Shown piece by piece: positions 33,994 through 41,047 of a stretch of 41,047 nt of DNA. The stretch is from Streptococcus parasanguinis. GTDB taxonomy: Bacteria > Bacillota > Bacilli > Lactobacillales > Streptococcaceae. The translations under genes and the position numbers were made by a program. Within the stretch, counting starts at the first letter, position 1, and the number at the start of each line of letters is the position of its first letter. The notes beneath the pieces were generated by a model. It did no database searches. It worked only from the letters and a program-made list of their open reading frames with translations, and was not told the origin of the DNA. The stretch is taken from assembly GCA_018377375.1 (NCBI GenBank), contig JAGZZN010000009.1:1-41047 (forward strand), in the 5' to 3' direction.

Positions 33994-34622
33994 AAGTATT
34001 ATTAGTAGATGATCATGAAATGGTCCGATTGGGATTGAAAAGCTTTTTGTCCATGCAAACCGATATTGAGCAAGTCTTAGAGGCACAAAATGGGCAAGAA
34101 GGGGTGGACTTGGCGTTGAAAGAAAGACCAGACGTCATCATCATGGATATTGTGATGCCAGAGCTAAATGGAATCGATGCGACTCTAGCTATCCTAAAAG
34201 AGTGGCCGGAAGCAAAAATTGTCATTTTGACGTCTTATTTAGATAACGAAAAGATTTACCCTGTCTTAGATGCCGGTGCAAAAGGGTATATTTTAAAGAC
34301 CTCGTCAGCAACTGAGATCTTACAGGCTGTCAGAAAGGTTGCAAAGGGAGAATTTGCAATTGAGACAGAAGTTAGTCAAAAAGTTGAGTCACGAAAGAAC
34401 CATGCTGAATTGCATGATGATTTGACAGCTAGAGAACGAGATATTCTGGCTTTATTGACGAAAGGATATGAAAATCAACGAATAGCAGATGAACTCTTCA
34501 TTTCTTTAAAAACAGTGAAGACCCATGTCTCCAACATCTTATCCAAATTAGAAGTCAGTGATCGGACGCAAGCAGTCGTCTATGCCTTTCGACACCATCT
34601 GGTGAATCAAGAAGATTTTTAA
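33990..34622 (+). CDS. liaR: Response regulator LiaR
   Basis: 210 residues. Receiver domain (VDDHEMVRLG at start, phosphoacceptor D53 in IIMDIVMPELNG, K104-equivalent in GYILKTSS) plus a LuxR/NarL-type helix-turn-helix (LTARERDILALLTKGYENQRIADEL and SLKTVKTHVSNILSKL). Activates envelope-stress genes when phosphorylated by LiaS, and probably its own operon. ATG overlaps liaS. The next gene has its own extended -10 promoter. Confidence 0.95.
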   Translation: MKVLLVDDHEMVRLGLKSFLSMQTDIEQVLEAQNGQEGVDLALKERPDVIIMDIVMPELNGIDATLAILKEWPEAKIVILTSYLDNEKIYPVLDAGAKGYILKTSSATEILQAVRKVAKGEFAIETEVSQKVESRKNHAELHDDLTARERDILALLTKGYENQRIADELFISLKTVKTHVSNILSKLEVSDRTQAVVYAFRHHLVNQEDF

Positions 34623-34629
34623 AAGGAAA

Positions 34630-34648
34630 CATGCTATAATAGAGCATG
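34630..34648. promoter_or_regulatory. Extended -10 inside an inverted repeat before the HAD-cyclophilin gene
   Basis: TGCTATAAT (34632-34640) is an extended -10. It lies within a perfect inverted repeat CATGCT-N7-AGCATG centred on the box. The dyad could be an operator or chance. Confidence 0.55.
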
Positions 34649-34666
34649 ATCATAAGGGGGAGACAA

Positions 34667-36067
34667 GTGGACGCAAAATTACGTTATAAAGCCAAAAAAG
34701 TTAAAATCGTCTTTTTTGATATTGATGATACATTACGTGCAAAAGAAACTGGATTGATCCCAGAATCTGTCAAAGAAGTCTTTCATCAGTTGAAAGAAAA
34801 AGGAATCCGAACAGGGATTGCAACCGGTAGAGGGATTTTTGGGGTTGTTCCTGAAATCATGGACTTAAAGCCTGATTTTCTAGTAACCTTAAACGGTGCC
34901 TATATAGAAGATACAAAAGGAACTGTGATCTACCAATCACCAATCAATGAAGCAATCGTTTCTTCTTTTGTGGATTGGGCCAAAGAATCCGAGATTGATT
35001 ATGGTTTAGTTGCTAGTCATCAAGCTGCCCTGTCTAATCGGACACCCTTGATCAGTGATGCTATTGACATCATTTATCCTAACTTACCCGTAGATCCAGA
35101 TCTGCATTTGAAAGAACCTATTTTCCAAATGTGGACCTTTGATGAAAAGGATAGTGAGCTAGAGTTGCCCCCTTCTTTGCAAGATAACTTACGCCTAGTT
35201 TCGTGGCATCCCCATTCATCAGATGTTGTTCGCTTTGAAGCTTCAAAAGCTTCAGGAGTTTCTCATCTTGTCAAACATTTGGGCTTGAAGCCAGAGAATG
35301 TTTTAGTATTTGGGGATGGATTAAATGATCTAGAACTGTTTGATTACGCTGGAATTAGTATCGCAATGGGAAAATCTGCCCCAGAGTTACAAGAAAAAGC
35401 TGATTATATCACTAAGAATTTAGAAGAAGATGGCATATTCTATGCCTTAGAGGAGTTAAATATGGTTGAAAAAGAATTGACATTACCACAGTTAGAACTT
35501 GCTACGGTTGACGGTCCTGTCGCTGTGATCAAAACCAATCACGGTGAGATGAACATTCAATTGTTCCCAGATCAAGCGCCAAAAACAGTTGCAAACTTTG
35601 TAGCTCTTGCTAAGTCTGGCTATTATGATGGTGTCATTTTCCATCGGATTATTAAAGATTTTATGATCCAAGGGGGAGATCCTACTGGTACAGGTATGGG
35701 TGGTGAATCCATCTATGGTGAAAGCTTCGAAGACGAATTTTCAAAAGAACTGTACAATATTCGCGGAGCCCTTTCGATGGCAAATGCTGGACCAAACACA
35801 AATGGTAGCCAATTCTTTATTGTACAAAATCAACATCTCCCATATTCGAAAAAGGAATTGGTCCGCGGTGGCTGGCCTGAAGAAATTGCTGAAATCTATA
35901 CGACAGAAGGGGGAACTCCTCACCTAGATCAACGCCATACCGTATTTGGACAATTGATGGATGAAGCTTCTTTTGCTGTGTTGGATGAGATCGCGGCTGT
36001 TGAGACCGGGATGATGGATAAGCCAGTAGAAGATGTCGTGATTGAAACCATCGAGATTGAGGACTAA
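34667..36067 (+). CDS. HAD-superfamily hydrolase / cyclophilin-type prolyl isomerase fusion
   Basis: 466 residues, two enzymes in one chain. Residues about 12-260 are a Cof-type HAD phosphatase (FFDIDDTLRA nucleophile motif, ATGRGI, GDGLNDLELF). Residues about 280-466 are a cyclophilin (VAVIKTNHGEMNIQLF, VIFHRIIKDFMIQGGDPTGTG, GALSMANAGPNTNGSQFFI, HTVFGQL). The same fusion exists in other streptococci with this length. HAD substrate unknown; the isomerase lacks a signal peptide, so it acts in the cytoplasm. Start GTG 34667 has AAGGGGGAG upstream; the ATG at 34646 lies at the promoter. One nucleotide separates it from the S1 gene. Confidence 0.92.
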   Translation: MDAKLRYKAKKVKIVFFDIDDTLRAKETGLIPESVKEVFHQLKEKGIRTGIATGRGIFGVVPEIMDLKPDFLVTLNGAYIEDTKGTVIYQSPINEAIVSSFVDWAKESEIDYGLVASHQAALSNRTPLISDAIDIIYPNLPVDPDLHLKEPIFQMWTFDEKDSELELPPSLQDNLRLVSWHPHSSDVVRFEASKASGVSHLVKHLGLKPENVLVFGDGLNDLELFDYAGISIAMGKSAPELQEKADYITKNLEEDGIFYALEELNMVEKELTLPQLELATVDGPVAVIKTNHGEMNIQLFPDQAPKTVANFVALAKSGYYDGVIFHRIIKDFMIQGGDPTGTGMGGESIYGESFEDEFSKELYNIRGALSMANAGPNTNGSQFFIVQNQHLPYSKKELVRGGWPEEIAEIYTTEGGTPHLDQRHTVFGQLMDEASFAVLDEIAAVETGMMDKPVEDVVIETIEIED

Positions 36068-36068
36068 T

Positions 36069-36434
36069 ATGAAAATTGGAGATAAGTTAGAAGGGACCAT
36101 TACAGGCATTCAACCTTATGGTGCCTTTGTCGAACTAGAGTCGGGTGTCACGGGCTTGATTCATATCTCAGAGATTAGAAGTGGTTATGTAAGTAATATT
36201 CATGATATTCTTTCAATTGGAGAAAAAGTCTTTGTCCAAGTCATCGATGTTGATGAATATTCTAAGAAAGCTAGCCTCTCTCTGAGAACACTAGAAGAAA
36301 CACCACAACGAAGTATTCGACACCATCGTTTTTCAAATGACCGCCACAAGAGTGGTTTTGCGCCCTTAGCTCAACAGATGCCGACCTGGGTCAAAGAAGG
36401 AAAGGTATTCTTTAGCAAACAAGAAAAAAAATAA
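36069..36434 (+). CDS. cvfD: S1-domain RNA-binding protein (CvfD/YugI/GSP13 family)
   Basis: 121 residues. A single S1 OB-fold at the N-terminus (IGDKLEGTITGIQPYGAFVELESG and GLIHISEIRSGYV, to about residue 75) followed by a basic, less ordered tail. The family acts as a post-transcriptional regulator or ribosome-associated protein; in pneumococcus CvfD affects many stress genes. The adjacent cyclophilin gene is, as I recall, also its neighbour there. ATG 36069 has GAGG upstream. Symbol by homology and context. Confidence 0.8.
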   Translation: MKIGDKLEGTITGIQPYGAFVELESGVTGLIHISEIRSGYVSNIHDILSIGEKVFVQVIDVDEYSKKASLSLRTLEETPQRSIRHHRFSNDRHKSGFAPLAQQMPTWVKEGKVFFSKQEKK

Positions 36435-36473
36435 AAACTTCGATAGGTTGATGAAACCTACCGAAGTTTTTTT
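36434..36473. terminator. Bidirectional terminator between S1 gene and cysK
   Basis: Long stem AAAACTTCG.TAGGTT / AACCTA.CGAAGTTTT with one mismatch and a 5-nt loop, A- and T-runs on both sides. It serves convergent cvfD and cysK. Confidence 0.92.
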
Positions 36474-36484
36474 AATATAGAGAA

Positions 36485-37408
36485 TTATTCAAATTCGTAA
36501 AGGGTAGTAGAAAGGTAACGTTCTCCATTATCTGGTGCAAGAGCAAGAACTTTTTTACCGCTACCCAATTCTTTTGCGACTTCAATAGCGGCATAGATAG
36601 CAGCTGCGCTTGAGATTCCGACTAAGAATCCTTCAGCTCCACCGATAGCGCGTGCAAGTTCGAAAGCTTCTTCTGAAGATACGCGACGAACACCATCATA
36701 TGCATTAGTGTCTAAAGTATTTGGGATAAAGCCTGCTGAAATCCCTTGGATTTTATGTGGTCCAGGTTTTTCACCAGAAAGGACTGCAGATTCATTGGCC
36801 TCAACGGCATAGACTTTGACAACAGGATTATTCTTTTTCAAAGTATGAGAAATACCAGAAACAGTACCACCAGTACCAACACCTGCGACAAAAGCATCTA
36901 AACCATCTTTTCCAAAGGCATCAACGATTTCTTGTCCTGTTGTTCTTTCATGTACCTCAGGGTTAGCAGGGTTTTCAAATTGAAGAGGAAGGAAGCCATT
37001 TCTTTCTGCAGCGATTGCTTCAGCTTTAGCGATAGCGCCTTTCATTCCTTCACTTCCAGGAGTCAAAACGAGTTCAGCTCCATAGGCTTGGATGATTTTA
37101 CGACGTTCCACACTCATGGTTTCAGGCATGACAATCACAACTTTGTAGCCTTTAGCTGCGCCAACCCATGACAAGCCAATCCCTGTGTTCCCACTAGTTG
37201 CTTCGACAATGGTATCACCTGGTTTGATCAAGCCATCCGCTTCAGCTTTTTCAATCATGCTCAAAGCAATCCGGTCTTTAACAGATGATCCAGGGTTGAA
37301 AGCTTCGAGTTTGACATAGACATCTGCAGCTCCTTCAGGAACAAGACGGTTCAATTTGACAATCGGAGTGTTCCCAATCAATTCTGTAATATTTTCATAA
37401 ATAGCCAT
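36485..37408 (-). CDS. cysK: Cysteine synthase A (O-acetylserine sulfhydrylase)
   Basis: 307 residues. PLP enzyme making cysteine from O-acetylserine and sulfide. N-terminal IGNTPIVKLNR, PLP lysine K44 in SSVKDRIA, substrate loop TSGNTG (71-76), phosphate-binding GTGGTVSG (about 177) and the C-terminal GISSAAA. Monocistronic with a near-consensus promoter and a dyad over the -10, suggesting repression by a sulfur regulator. Confidence 0.95.
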   Translation of the reverse strand: MAIYENITELIGNTPIVKLNRLVPEGAADVYVKLEAFNPGSSVKDRIALSMIEKAEADGLIKPGDTIVEATSGNTGIGLSWVGAAKGYKVVIVMPETMSVERRKIIQAYGAELVLTPGSEGMKGAIAKAEAIAAERNGFLPLQFENPANPEVHERTTGQEIVDAFGKDGLDAFVAGVGTGGTVSGISHTLKKNNPVVKVYAVEANESAVLSGEKPGPHKIQGISAGFIPNTLDTNAYDGVRRVSSEEAFELARAIGGAEGFLVGISSAAAIYAAIEVAKELGSGKKVLALAPDNGERYLSTTLYEFE

Positions 37409-37435
37409 AATATACCTCAGTTCTAGGTTTTCTTG

Positions 37436-37449
37436 ATACTAACAAGTAT
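37436..37449. promoter_or_regulatory. Dyad overlapping the cysK -10, candidate operator
   Basis: ATACT-N4-AGTAT (equivalently ATA-N8-TAT) covers the cysK -10. A LysR-type sulfur regulator is a reasonable guess; no regulator gene is in the window. Confidence 0.4.
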
Positions 37450-37473
37450 AGTCTCTTGTGAGAAGAATGTAAA
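37445..37473 (-). promoter_or_regulatory. Promoter of cysK
   Basis: Minus strand: -35 TTTACA (37468-37473), 17-bp spacer, -10 TATACT (37445-37450). Confidence 0.8.
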
Positions 37474-37495
37474 ATATAGAAATTTTATGGGTGTG

Positions 37496-37523
37496 ATAAA
37501 AAAAAACTATCGTTGCCGATAGT
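37496..37523 (-). terminator. Terminator after the YigZ-family gene
   Basis: Minus strand: stem ACTATCG / CGATAGT, loop of 4, then nine T. It separates this gene from cysK. Confidence 0.88.
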
Positions 37524-37531
37524 ATTGTTAA

Positions 37532-38173
37532 TTATTTTTCTGCAGAAAGCAGGGGTACTTCAACCTCACGAATTCCTTGGTCCTCAATAATGACTTTGCC
37601 ATTGTAAAATTCGACTAAAGCTGCTGTGATAGAATTTGTGTTTTCTTTATCTACAAAAATAGTTGTCATCACCTGATCTGTGAACATTGGATCTTGTTCC
37701 GCCAATTGATGGTCTTTTAAGAAATTAGCAAATTCTTGGTATTGGGAATAAGAAAGTGTGATCCCAAGTACCACTTGCTCTTTGATTTCTACCAGTCCAA
37801 TCTCTCGAACTGCTTGTGCAACACTTCCAGCATAAGCACGAATCAGACCGCCAGCACCTAATTTAATACCTCCAAAATAGCGGGTAACCACGACACAACT
37901 ATTAGTGATGCGATGATTCTCCAAAACTCCTAACATCGGTACCCCAGCGGTTCCACTAGGCTCTCCATCGTCACTGGTCCGTTTGATGTCACTTTGTTCC
38001 CCAATGATGAAAGCAGAGCAGTTATGTGTAGCCTTATAGTGTTCCTTTTTGATGGCATTGATAAAATCTCTAGCTTCCTCTTCAGAGGAGACTCGCTTGA
38101 CATGACAAATGAATTTTGATTTTTTGATTTCTTCTTGAACAGTGCCGTTCTCTTTAAATGTAACATATTCCAT
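37532..38173 (-). CDS. YigZ/YvyE (UPF0029, IMPACT-family) protein
   Basis: 213 residues. N-terminal UPF0029 (IMPACT) domain with KKSKFICHVKRVSSEEEA, KATHNCSAFIIG, the signature DDGEPSGTAGVPML (about 68-81) and VVVTRYFGGIKLGAGGLIRAY (about 93-113); C-terminal DUF1949 domain follows. The family has a ribosomal-protein-S5-like fold; its role is not well defined. Divergent from comFA. The predicted -10 ends about 7 nt before ATG 38173 and no Shine-Dalgarno is visible, so the mRNA may be leaderless. Confidence 0.92.
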   Translation of the reverse strand: MEYVTFKENGTVQEEIKKSKFICHVKRVSSEEEARDFINAIKKEHYKATHNCSAFIIGEQSDIKRTSDDGEPSGTAGVPMLGVLENHRITNSCVVVTRYFGGIKLGAGGLIRAYAGSVAQAVREIGLVEIKEQVVLGITLSYSQYQEFANFLKDHQLAEQDPMFTDQVMTTIFVDKENTNSITAALVEFYNGKVIIEDQGIREVEVPLLSAEK

Positions 38174-38179
38174 ATTCTT

Positions 38180-38209
38180 ATTTTACAAAAAAAGAATGAT
38201 TTTCTCCAA
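38180..38209 (-). promoter_or_regulatory. Promoter of the YigZ-family gene
   Basis: Minus strand: -35 TTGGAG (38204-38209), 18-bp spacer, -10 TAAAAT (38180-38185). Predicted start is at the ATG itself. Confidence 0.55.
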
Positions 38210-38213
38210 CTTT

Positions 38214-38221
38214 TGCGAATT
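38214..38221 (+). promoter_or_regulatory. Cin-box (SigX/ComX promoter) of comFA
   Basis: TGCGAATT, preceded by a pyrimidine-rich run, resembles the competence cin-box TACGAATA with two differences. It ends 7 nt before the comFA ATG. The late-competence gene downstream supports the call. Confidence 0.65.
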
Positions 38222-38228
38222 AATAAGT

Positions 38229-39527
38229 ATGAAGATAGAAGATTCTTATGGAAGACTCTTAACAGAGAGTCAAATGACAAATGATCTAAAAGAAATTGCC
38301 CAAGAACTTCCAGCTATAGAAAAAGAGAATGGAAGGTACCATTGCTTTCGATGTGGCAGTTTGATTGATCGAAAACTGTGGAAGTTGAGTGAGGAGGTGC
38401 TGTATTGTAGAGCCTGTATCCAATTGGGAAGGATCCGGAGTGATCAAAAACTTTATACTATTGCACAGCGAGACTTTGAAGGTCAAGAGGTGCTAAACTG
38501 GAAAGGGACCTTGACTTCCTATCAACAAGAGGTATCTGAAGGACTTATCCAAGCAGTTAAAGCAGGGAAACATGCCCTGGTACATGCTGTGACAGGAGCT
38601 GGGAAAACGGAAATGATGTATCAGGTTGTAGCAACAGCGATCAAGGCAGGAAAAGCAGTCTGTATTGCTACCCCAAGAATCGATGTCTGTATCGAACTGT
38701 ACGGAAGGATGAAGGAAGATTTTTCCTGCCCCATCTCTTTACTTCATGGAGAATCGGAACCCTATTTTAGAACACCCTTGGTGATCGCTACAACCCATCA
38801 ATTGCTAAAGTTTTATCAGGCCTTTGATCTCCTTATTATAGATGAAGTAGATGCGTTTCCCTATGTGGACAATCCAATCTTATATAAAGCAGCACAGAAT
38901 GCAATAAAAAAAGAGGGAAACACCCTATATTTAACAGCAACCTCTACAGATGAGTTAGATAAAAAGGTCAAGAAAAAAGAAATCATTCGTTATAGTCTTC
39001 CAAGAAGATTTCATGGGAACCCACTAGTGGTCCCTGAAATAAAATGGGTGCCGAAAATTAGAGAAAAAATAGAAAAAGGAAGAATCCCTTACCAACTATT
39101 GCAACTGATCAAGAAACAAAGACAGACTCACTACCCATTGTTAATCTTTGTATCTGAAATAGAATTAGGACAACAATTTACTGAGAACTTAAAAAAATAC
39201 TTTCCCAAAGAAACAGTAGGTTTTGTATCCTCACAGACAACAGACCGTCTACGAATGGTAGAAGAGTTTAGAAACAAAGCCATAACCATGCTAGTCTCGA
39301 CAACAATTTTAGAAAGAGGAGTGACCTTTCCGCTTGTAGATGTCTTTGTTTTAGAAAGTAATCACAAATTATTTACTAAAAGTGCTCTCGTACAAATTTC
39401 AGGAAGGGTCGGTCGAAGTAAAGAAAGACCAACAGGTGAACTACATTTTCTATCAGATGGCATAACACGAGAAATGAAGAAAGCGATTAAAGAAATAAAG
39501 GAAATGAATCAGGAGGCTGGATTTTGA
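38229..39527 (+). CDS. comFA: Competence DNA-uptake helicase ComFA
   Basis: 432 residues. Late-competence ATPase thought to drive single-stranded DNA into the cell through ComEC. N-terminal four-cysteine zinc motif (CFRCG ... CRAC, about 37-65). Helicase core: Walker A AVTGAGKTEMMY (about 123-134), TPRIDV, DEVD in LLIIDEVDAFP, TAT, and domain 2 with VSTTILERGVTFP and QISGRVGRSKE. ATG 38229 is just after the cin-box; a longer frame to 38142 lacks a start near the promoter. AT-richer than the division genes. Overlaps comFC by 4 nt. Confidence 0.94.
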   Translation: MKIEDSYGRLLTESQMTNDLKEIAQELPAIEKENGRYHCFRCGSLIDRKLWKLSEEVLYCRACIQLGRIRSDQKLYTIAQRDFEGQEVLNWKGTLTSYQQEVSEGLIQAVKAGKHALVHAVTGAGKTEMMYQVVATAIKAGKAVCIATPRIDVCIELYGRMKEDFSCPISLLHGESEPYFRTPLVIATTHQLLKFYQAFDLLIIDEVDAFPYVDNPILYKAAQNAIKKEGNTLYLTATSTDELDKKVKKKEIIRYSLPRRFHGNPLVVPEIKWVPKIREKIEKGRIPYQLLQLIKKQRQTHYPLLIFVSEIELGQQFTENLKKYFPKETVGFVSSQTTDRLRMVEEFRNKAITMLVSTTILERGVTFPLVDVFVLESNHKLFTKSALVQISGRVGRSKERPTGELHFLSDGITREMKKAIKEIKEMNQEAGF

Positions 39528-40189
39528 AAGAATGTCTGCTTTGTACTAAAGAGTTGAAAACTGGTGAACATTTCACAGACCTTATTTTTATGAATAAACA
39601 AGAAGAATGGATTTGTAAAGAATGCAAAGAAGACTTCGAACAAATTGGCGAAATCCATTGTCCTAGATGTTATAAAGATAAAGAGGAGAAAGTATGTAAA
39701 GATTGCGAATACTGGATACAAAAGGGGAATATAGTAGAACATGAAGCATTATATAGATATAATGCAGCAATGAAGGACTATTTCAAGCGATATAAATTTG
39801 AAGGAGATCGTTTATTAGGAATGGTATTTGTATGTGACATCAAAAAAGCCTTGAAAAAGTATAAAAGCTATACGATAATACCGACTCCAATCAGCCATGA
39901 AAAAAAGCAGGAAAGAGGATTCAATCAAGTATCGACTATATTAGATTTTGCAGAAATAAAGTACAGCAGTCTCTTCCAAAAAGAAGACAGCTTAGCCCAA
40001 TCAAAAAAAACAAGAGAAGAAAGATTAAAAACATCTCAACACTTTCAATTAAAAGGAGAAGTTTCAGAAAAACAGAAATATCTTATCTTCGATGATATCT
40101 ACACAACGGGCAAAACCATCGAATTAATGAAGCGCCTACTAATTGAAAAAGGTGTGAAAGAAATAAAGACATTTTCATTAGCAAGGTAA
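39524..40189 (+). CDS. comFC: Competence protein ComFC (phosphoribosyltransferase-like)
   Basis: 221 residues starting at TTG 39524, with AGGAGG 7 nt upstream and a TTGA overlap with comFA. N-terminal cysteine pairs (CLLC, CKEC, CPRC, CKDC) suggest zinc binding. The C-terminal half is a type I PRTase fold with PRPP-loop-like LIFDDIYTTGKTIE (about 188-201). Works with ComFA in DNA uptake; exact reaction unknown. No terminator before hpf, but hpf has a strong promoter. Confidence 0.93.
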   Translation: MKECLLCTKELKTGEHFTDLIFMNKQEEWICKECKEDFEQIGEIHCPRCYKDKEEKVCKDCEYWIQKGNIVEHEALYRYNAAMKDYFKRYKFEGDRLLGMVFVCDIKKALKKYKSYTIIPTPISHEKKQERGFNQVSTILDFAEIKYSSLFQKEDSLAQSKKTREERLKTSQHFQLKGEVSEKQKYLIFDDIYTTGKTIELMKRLLIEKGVKEIKTFSLAR

Positions 40190-40197
40190 AAAAAGAT

Positions 40198-40226
40198 TTG
40201 CAAAAAGTTTATGAAAGCGTTATAAT
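40198..40226 (+). promoter_or_regulatory. Promoter of hpf
   Basis: -35 TTGCAA (40198-40203), 17-bp spacer, -10 TATAAT (40221-40226). Confidence 0.85.
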
Positions 40227-40270
40227 ATACATATAAATAAAAACATAATGTTTAGAAAGTAGGTACTAAT

Positions 40271-40813
40271 ATGATTAAATATAGTATCCGTGGTGAAAAC
40301 CTAGAAGTAACAGAAGCCATTCGCGACTATGTCGTTTCTAAACTCGAAAAGATTGAAAAATATTTTCAGGCAGATCAAGAGCTAGACGCTCGAGTAAACT
40401 TAAAAGTTTACCGTGAAAAGACCGCAAAAGTAGAAGTAACCATTCCGCTTGGATCTATCACACTTCGTGCAGAAGATGTCTCTCAAGATATGTACGGTTC
40501 AATTGATCTGGTTGTAGATAAAATTGAACGTCAAATTCGTAAGAATAAAACAAAAATTGAAAAGAAAAATCGTGTTAAATCTGGTGCAGGTAAATTGTTT
40601 ACCGATGCAGTTGTAGAAGAAGCAGCAACAACAGAAAAAGTTGTTCGCTCAAAAACAATTGATCTAGAACCAATGGATTTAGATGAAGCAATCCTTCAAA
40701 TGGATCTATTAGCACACGACTTCTTCATTTATCGTGATGCAGAGGATAACACAACAAATGTGATCTACCGTAGAGAAGATGGAGACATCGGTCTATTGGA
40801 AGTAAAAGAATAG
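40271..40813 (+). CDS. hpf: Long-form ribosome hibernation promoting factor
   Basis: 180 residues. Binds the 30S subunit and, by its C-terminal domain, pairs 70S ribosomes into inactive 100S dimers in stationary phase. N-terminal domain 1-95 (YSIRGENLEVTEAIRDYVVSKL start, VEVTIPLGSITLRAED), linker about 100-122, C-terminal dimerisation domain 123-180 (VRSKTIDLEPMDLDEAILQMDLLAHDFFIY). Length fits the long form. Own promoter and terminator; the next element is an rRNA promoter. Confidence 0.95.
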   Translation: MIKYSIRGENLEVTEAIRDYVVSKLEKIEKYFQADQELDARVNLKVYREKTAKVEVTIPLGSITLRAEDVSQDMYGSIDLVVDKIERQIRKNKTKIEKKNRVKSGAGKLFTDAVVEEAATTEKVVRSKTIDLEPMDLDEAILQMDLLAHDFFIYRDAEDNTTNVIYRREDGDIGLLEVKE

Positions 40814-40856
40814 AGATCAAAAAAAGAGATTGAAAACATCAAATAATTTATAGAAG

Positions 40857-40886
40857 AATCAGGAGCATCAGTGCTCCTGATTTTTT
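40857..40886. terminator. Terminator after hpf
   Basis: Perfect stem AATCAGGAGCA / TGCTCCTGATT, loop of 4, six T. Confidence 0.93.
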
Positions 40887-40889
40887 ATA

Positions 40890-40963
40890 TAACTAAAAAT
40901 CTTTCAAAAAAATAAAATTTTTTGAGAAAAAGTGTTGACAGTAAGAGTAGGTCATGATATACT
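40890..40963 (+). promoter_or_regulatory. rRNA operon promoter with AT-rich UP region
   Basis: -35 TTGACA (40935-40940), 17-bp spacer, -10 TATACT (40958-40963). Upstream 40890-40934 is almost pure A/T with A- and T-tracts, as in an UP element. It is the best sigma-A match in the window. Confidence 0.9.
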
Positions 40964-40970
40964 AATATAG

Positions 40971-41047
40971 TTGTCGCGCGAGAGCGACAAAGACCTTTGA
41001 AAACTGAACAAGACGAACCAATGTGCAGGGCGCTATAACTAAGGTTA
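40971..41047 (+). other. 16S rRNA leader, partial, with boxA-like site
   Basis: A 7-bp hairpin TTGTCGC / GCGACAA (40971-40990) is followed by a boxA-like GACCTTTGAAAAC (40992-41004) and the AACTGAACAAGACGAACC stretch typical of streptococcal 16S leaders. The mature 16S start is not in the window. Confidence 0.85.

Noticed and set aside
1..41047. Hidden defence island, prophage, CRISPR array or insertion sequence
   Set aside because: No spaced direct repeats, transposase, integrase or phage-like genes were seen; gene order is that of the streptococcal core.

Overview
The window is low-GC Gram-positive DNA that reads as core chromosome of an oral Streptococcus. Almost every gene has a recognisable streptococcal counterpart of normal length. 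The local orders are typical of the genus: rsmH-ftsL-pbpX-mraY; recU-pbp1A beside a DUF1273 gene, gpsB, rnpB, rlmL and mapZ; gmk-rpoZ-priA-fmt-rsmB-stp-stkP; and cysK-yigZ-comFA-comFC-hpf. The stp-stkP pair is followed directly by liaFSR and a HAD-cyclophilin fusion gene, an arrangement I associate with S. mutans/S. sanguinis/S. parasanguinis-type streptococci rather than S. pneumoniae. I cannot name the species from sequence alone.

Layout. 1-480: intergenic structured DNA and a 59-codon minus-strand small membrane ORF. 504-5067: division and wall cluster (rsmH, ftsL, pbpX, mraY). 5203-6546: DEAD-box helicase. 6743-9565: amino-acid (probably cystine) ABC permease and ATPase, a DUF4059 membrane protein, trxB. 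9705-11986: NAD salvage (pncB, nadE). 12196-14149: GNAT acetyltransferase and pepC. 14301-17012 (minus): pbp1A and recU. 17077-21057: DUF1273/YpsA, gpsB, RNase P RNA, rlmL, mapZ. 21058-21413: convergent 3' region with stacked hairpins. 21414-21896 (minus): luxS. 22130-23737: rny. 23844-32165: gmk to stkP. 32285-36434: liaFSR, HAD-cyclophilin, S1-domain protein. 36485-38173 (minus): cysK and a YigZ-family gene. 38229-40813: comFA, comFC, long hpf. 40935-41047: promoter and leader of an rRNA operon whose 16S gene starts beyond the window.

How the genes work together. Much of the window concerns septal wall synthesis and its control. PBP2x, FtsL, MraY, PBP1a, GpsB and MapZ act in division or elongation. 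Stp/StkP is the phosphatase/kinase pair that signals to MapZ and other division proteins, and LiaFSR senses envelope stress. A second theme is RNA metabolism: RNase Y, RNase P RNA, CshB-type helicase, RsmH, RsmB, RlmL, the S1 protein, Hpf and the rRNA promoter.

I found no CRISPR array, insertion sequence, prophage, tRNA or defence island, and no convincing undescribed multi-gene system. The most interesting items are small. A structured intergenic repeat occurs twice with a compensatory base-pair change. Overlapping convergent 3' UTRs of mapZ and luxS are bounded by near-identical, outward-facing terminators. Four genes look leaderless or nearly so, one of them the unlisted small membrane ORF. 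There is a candidate LiaR site at the liaF promoter, and StkP has three PASTA repeats and a serine-rich tail.
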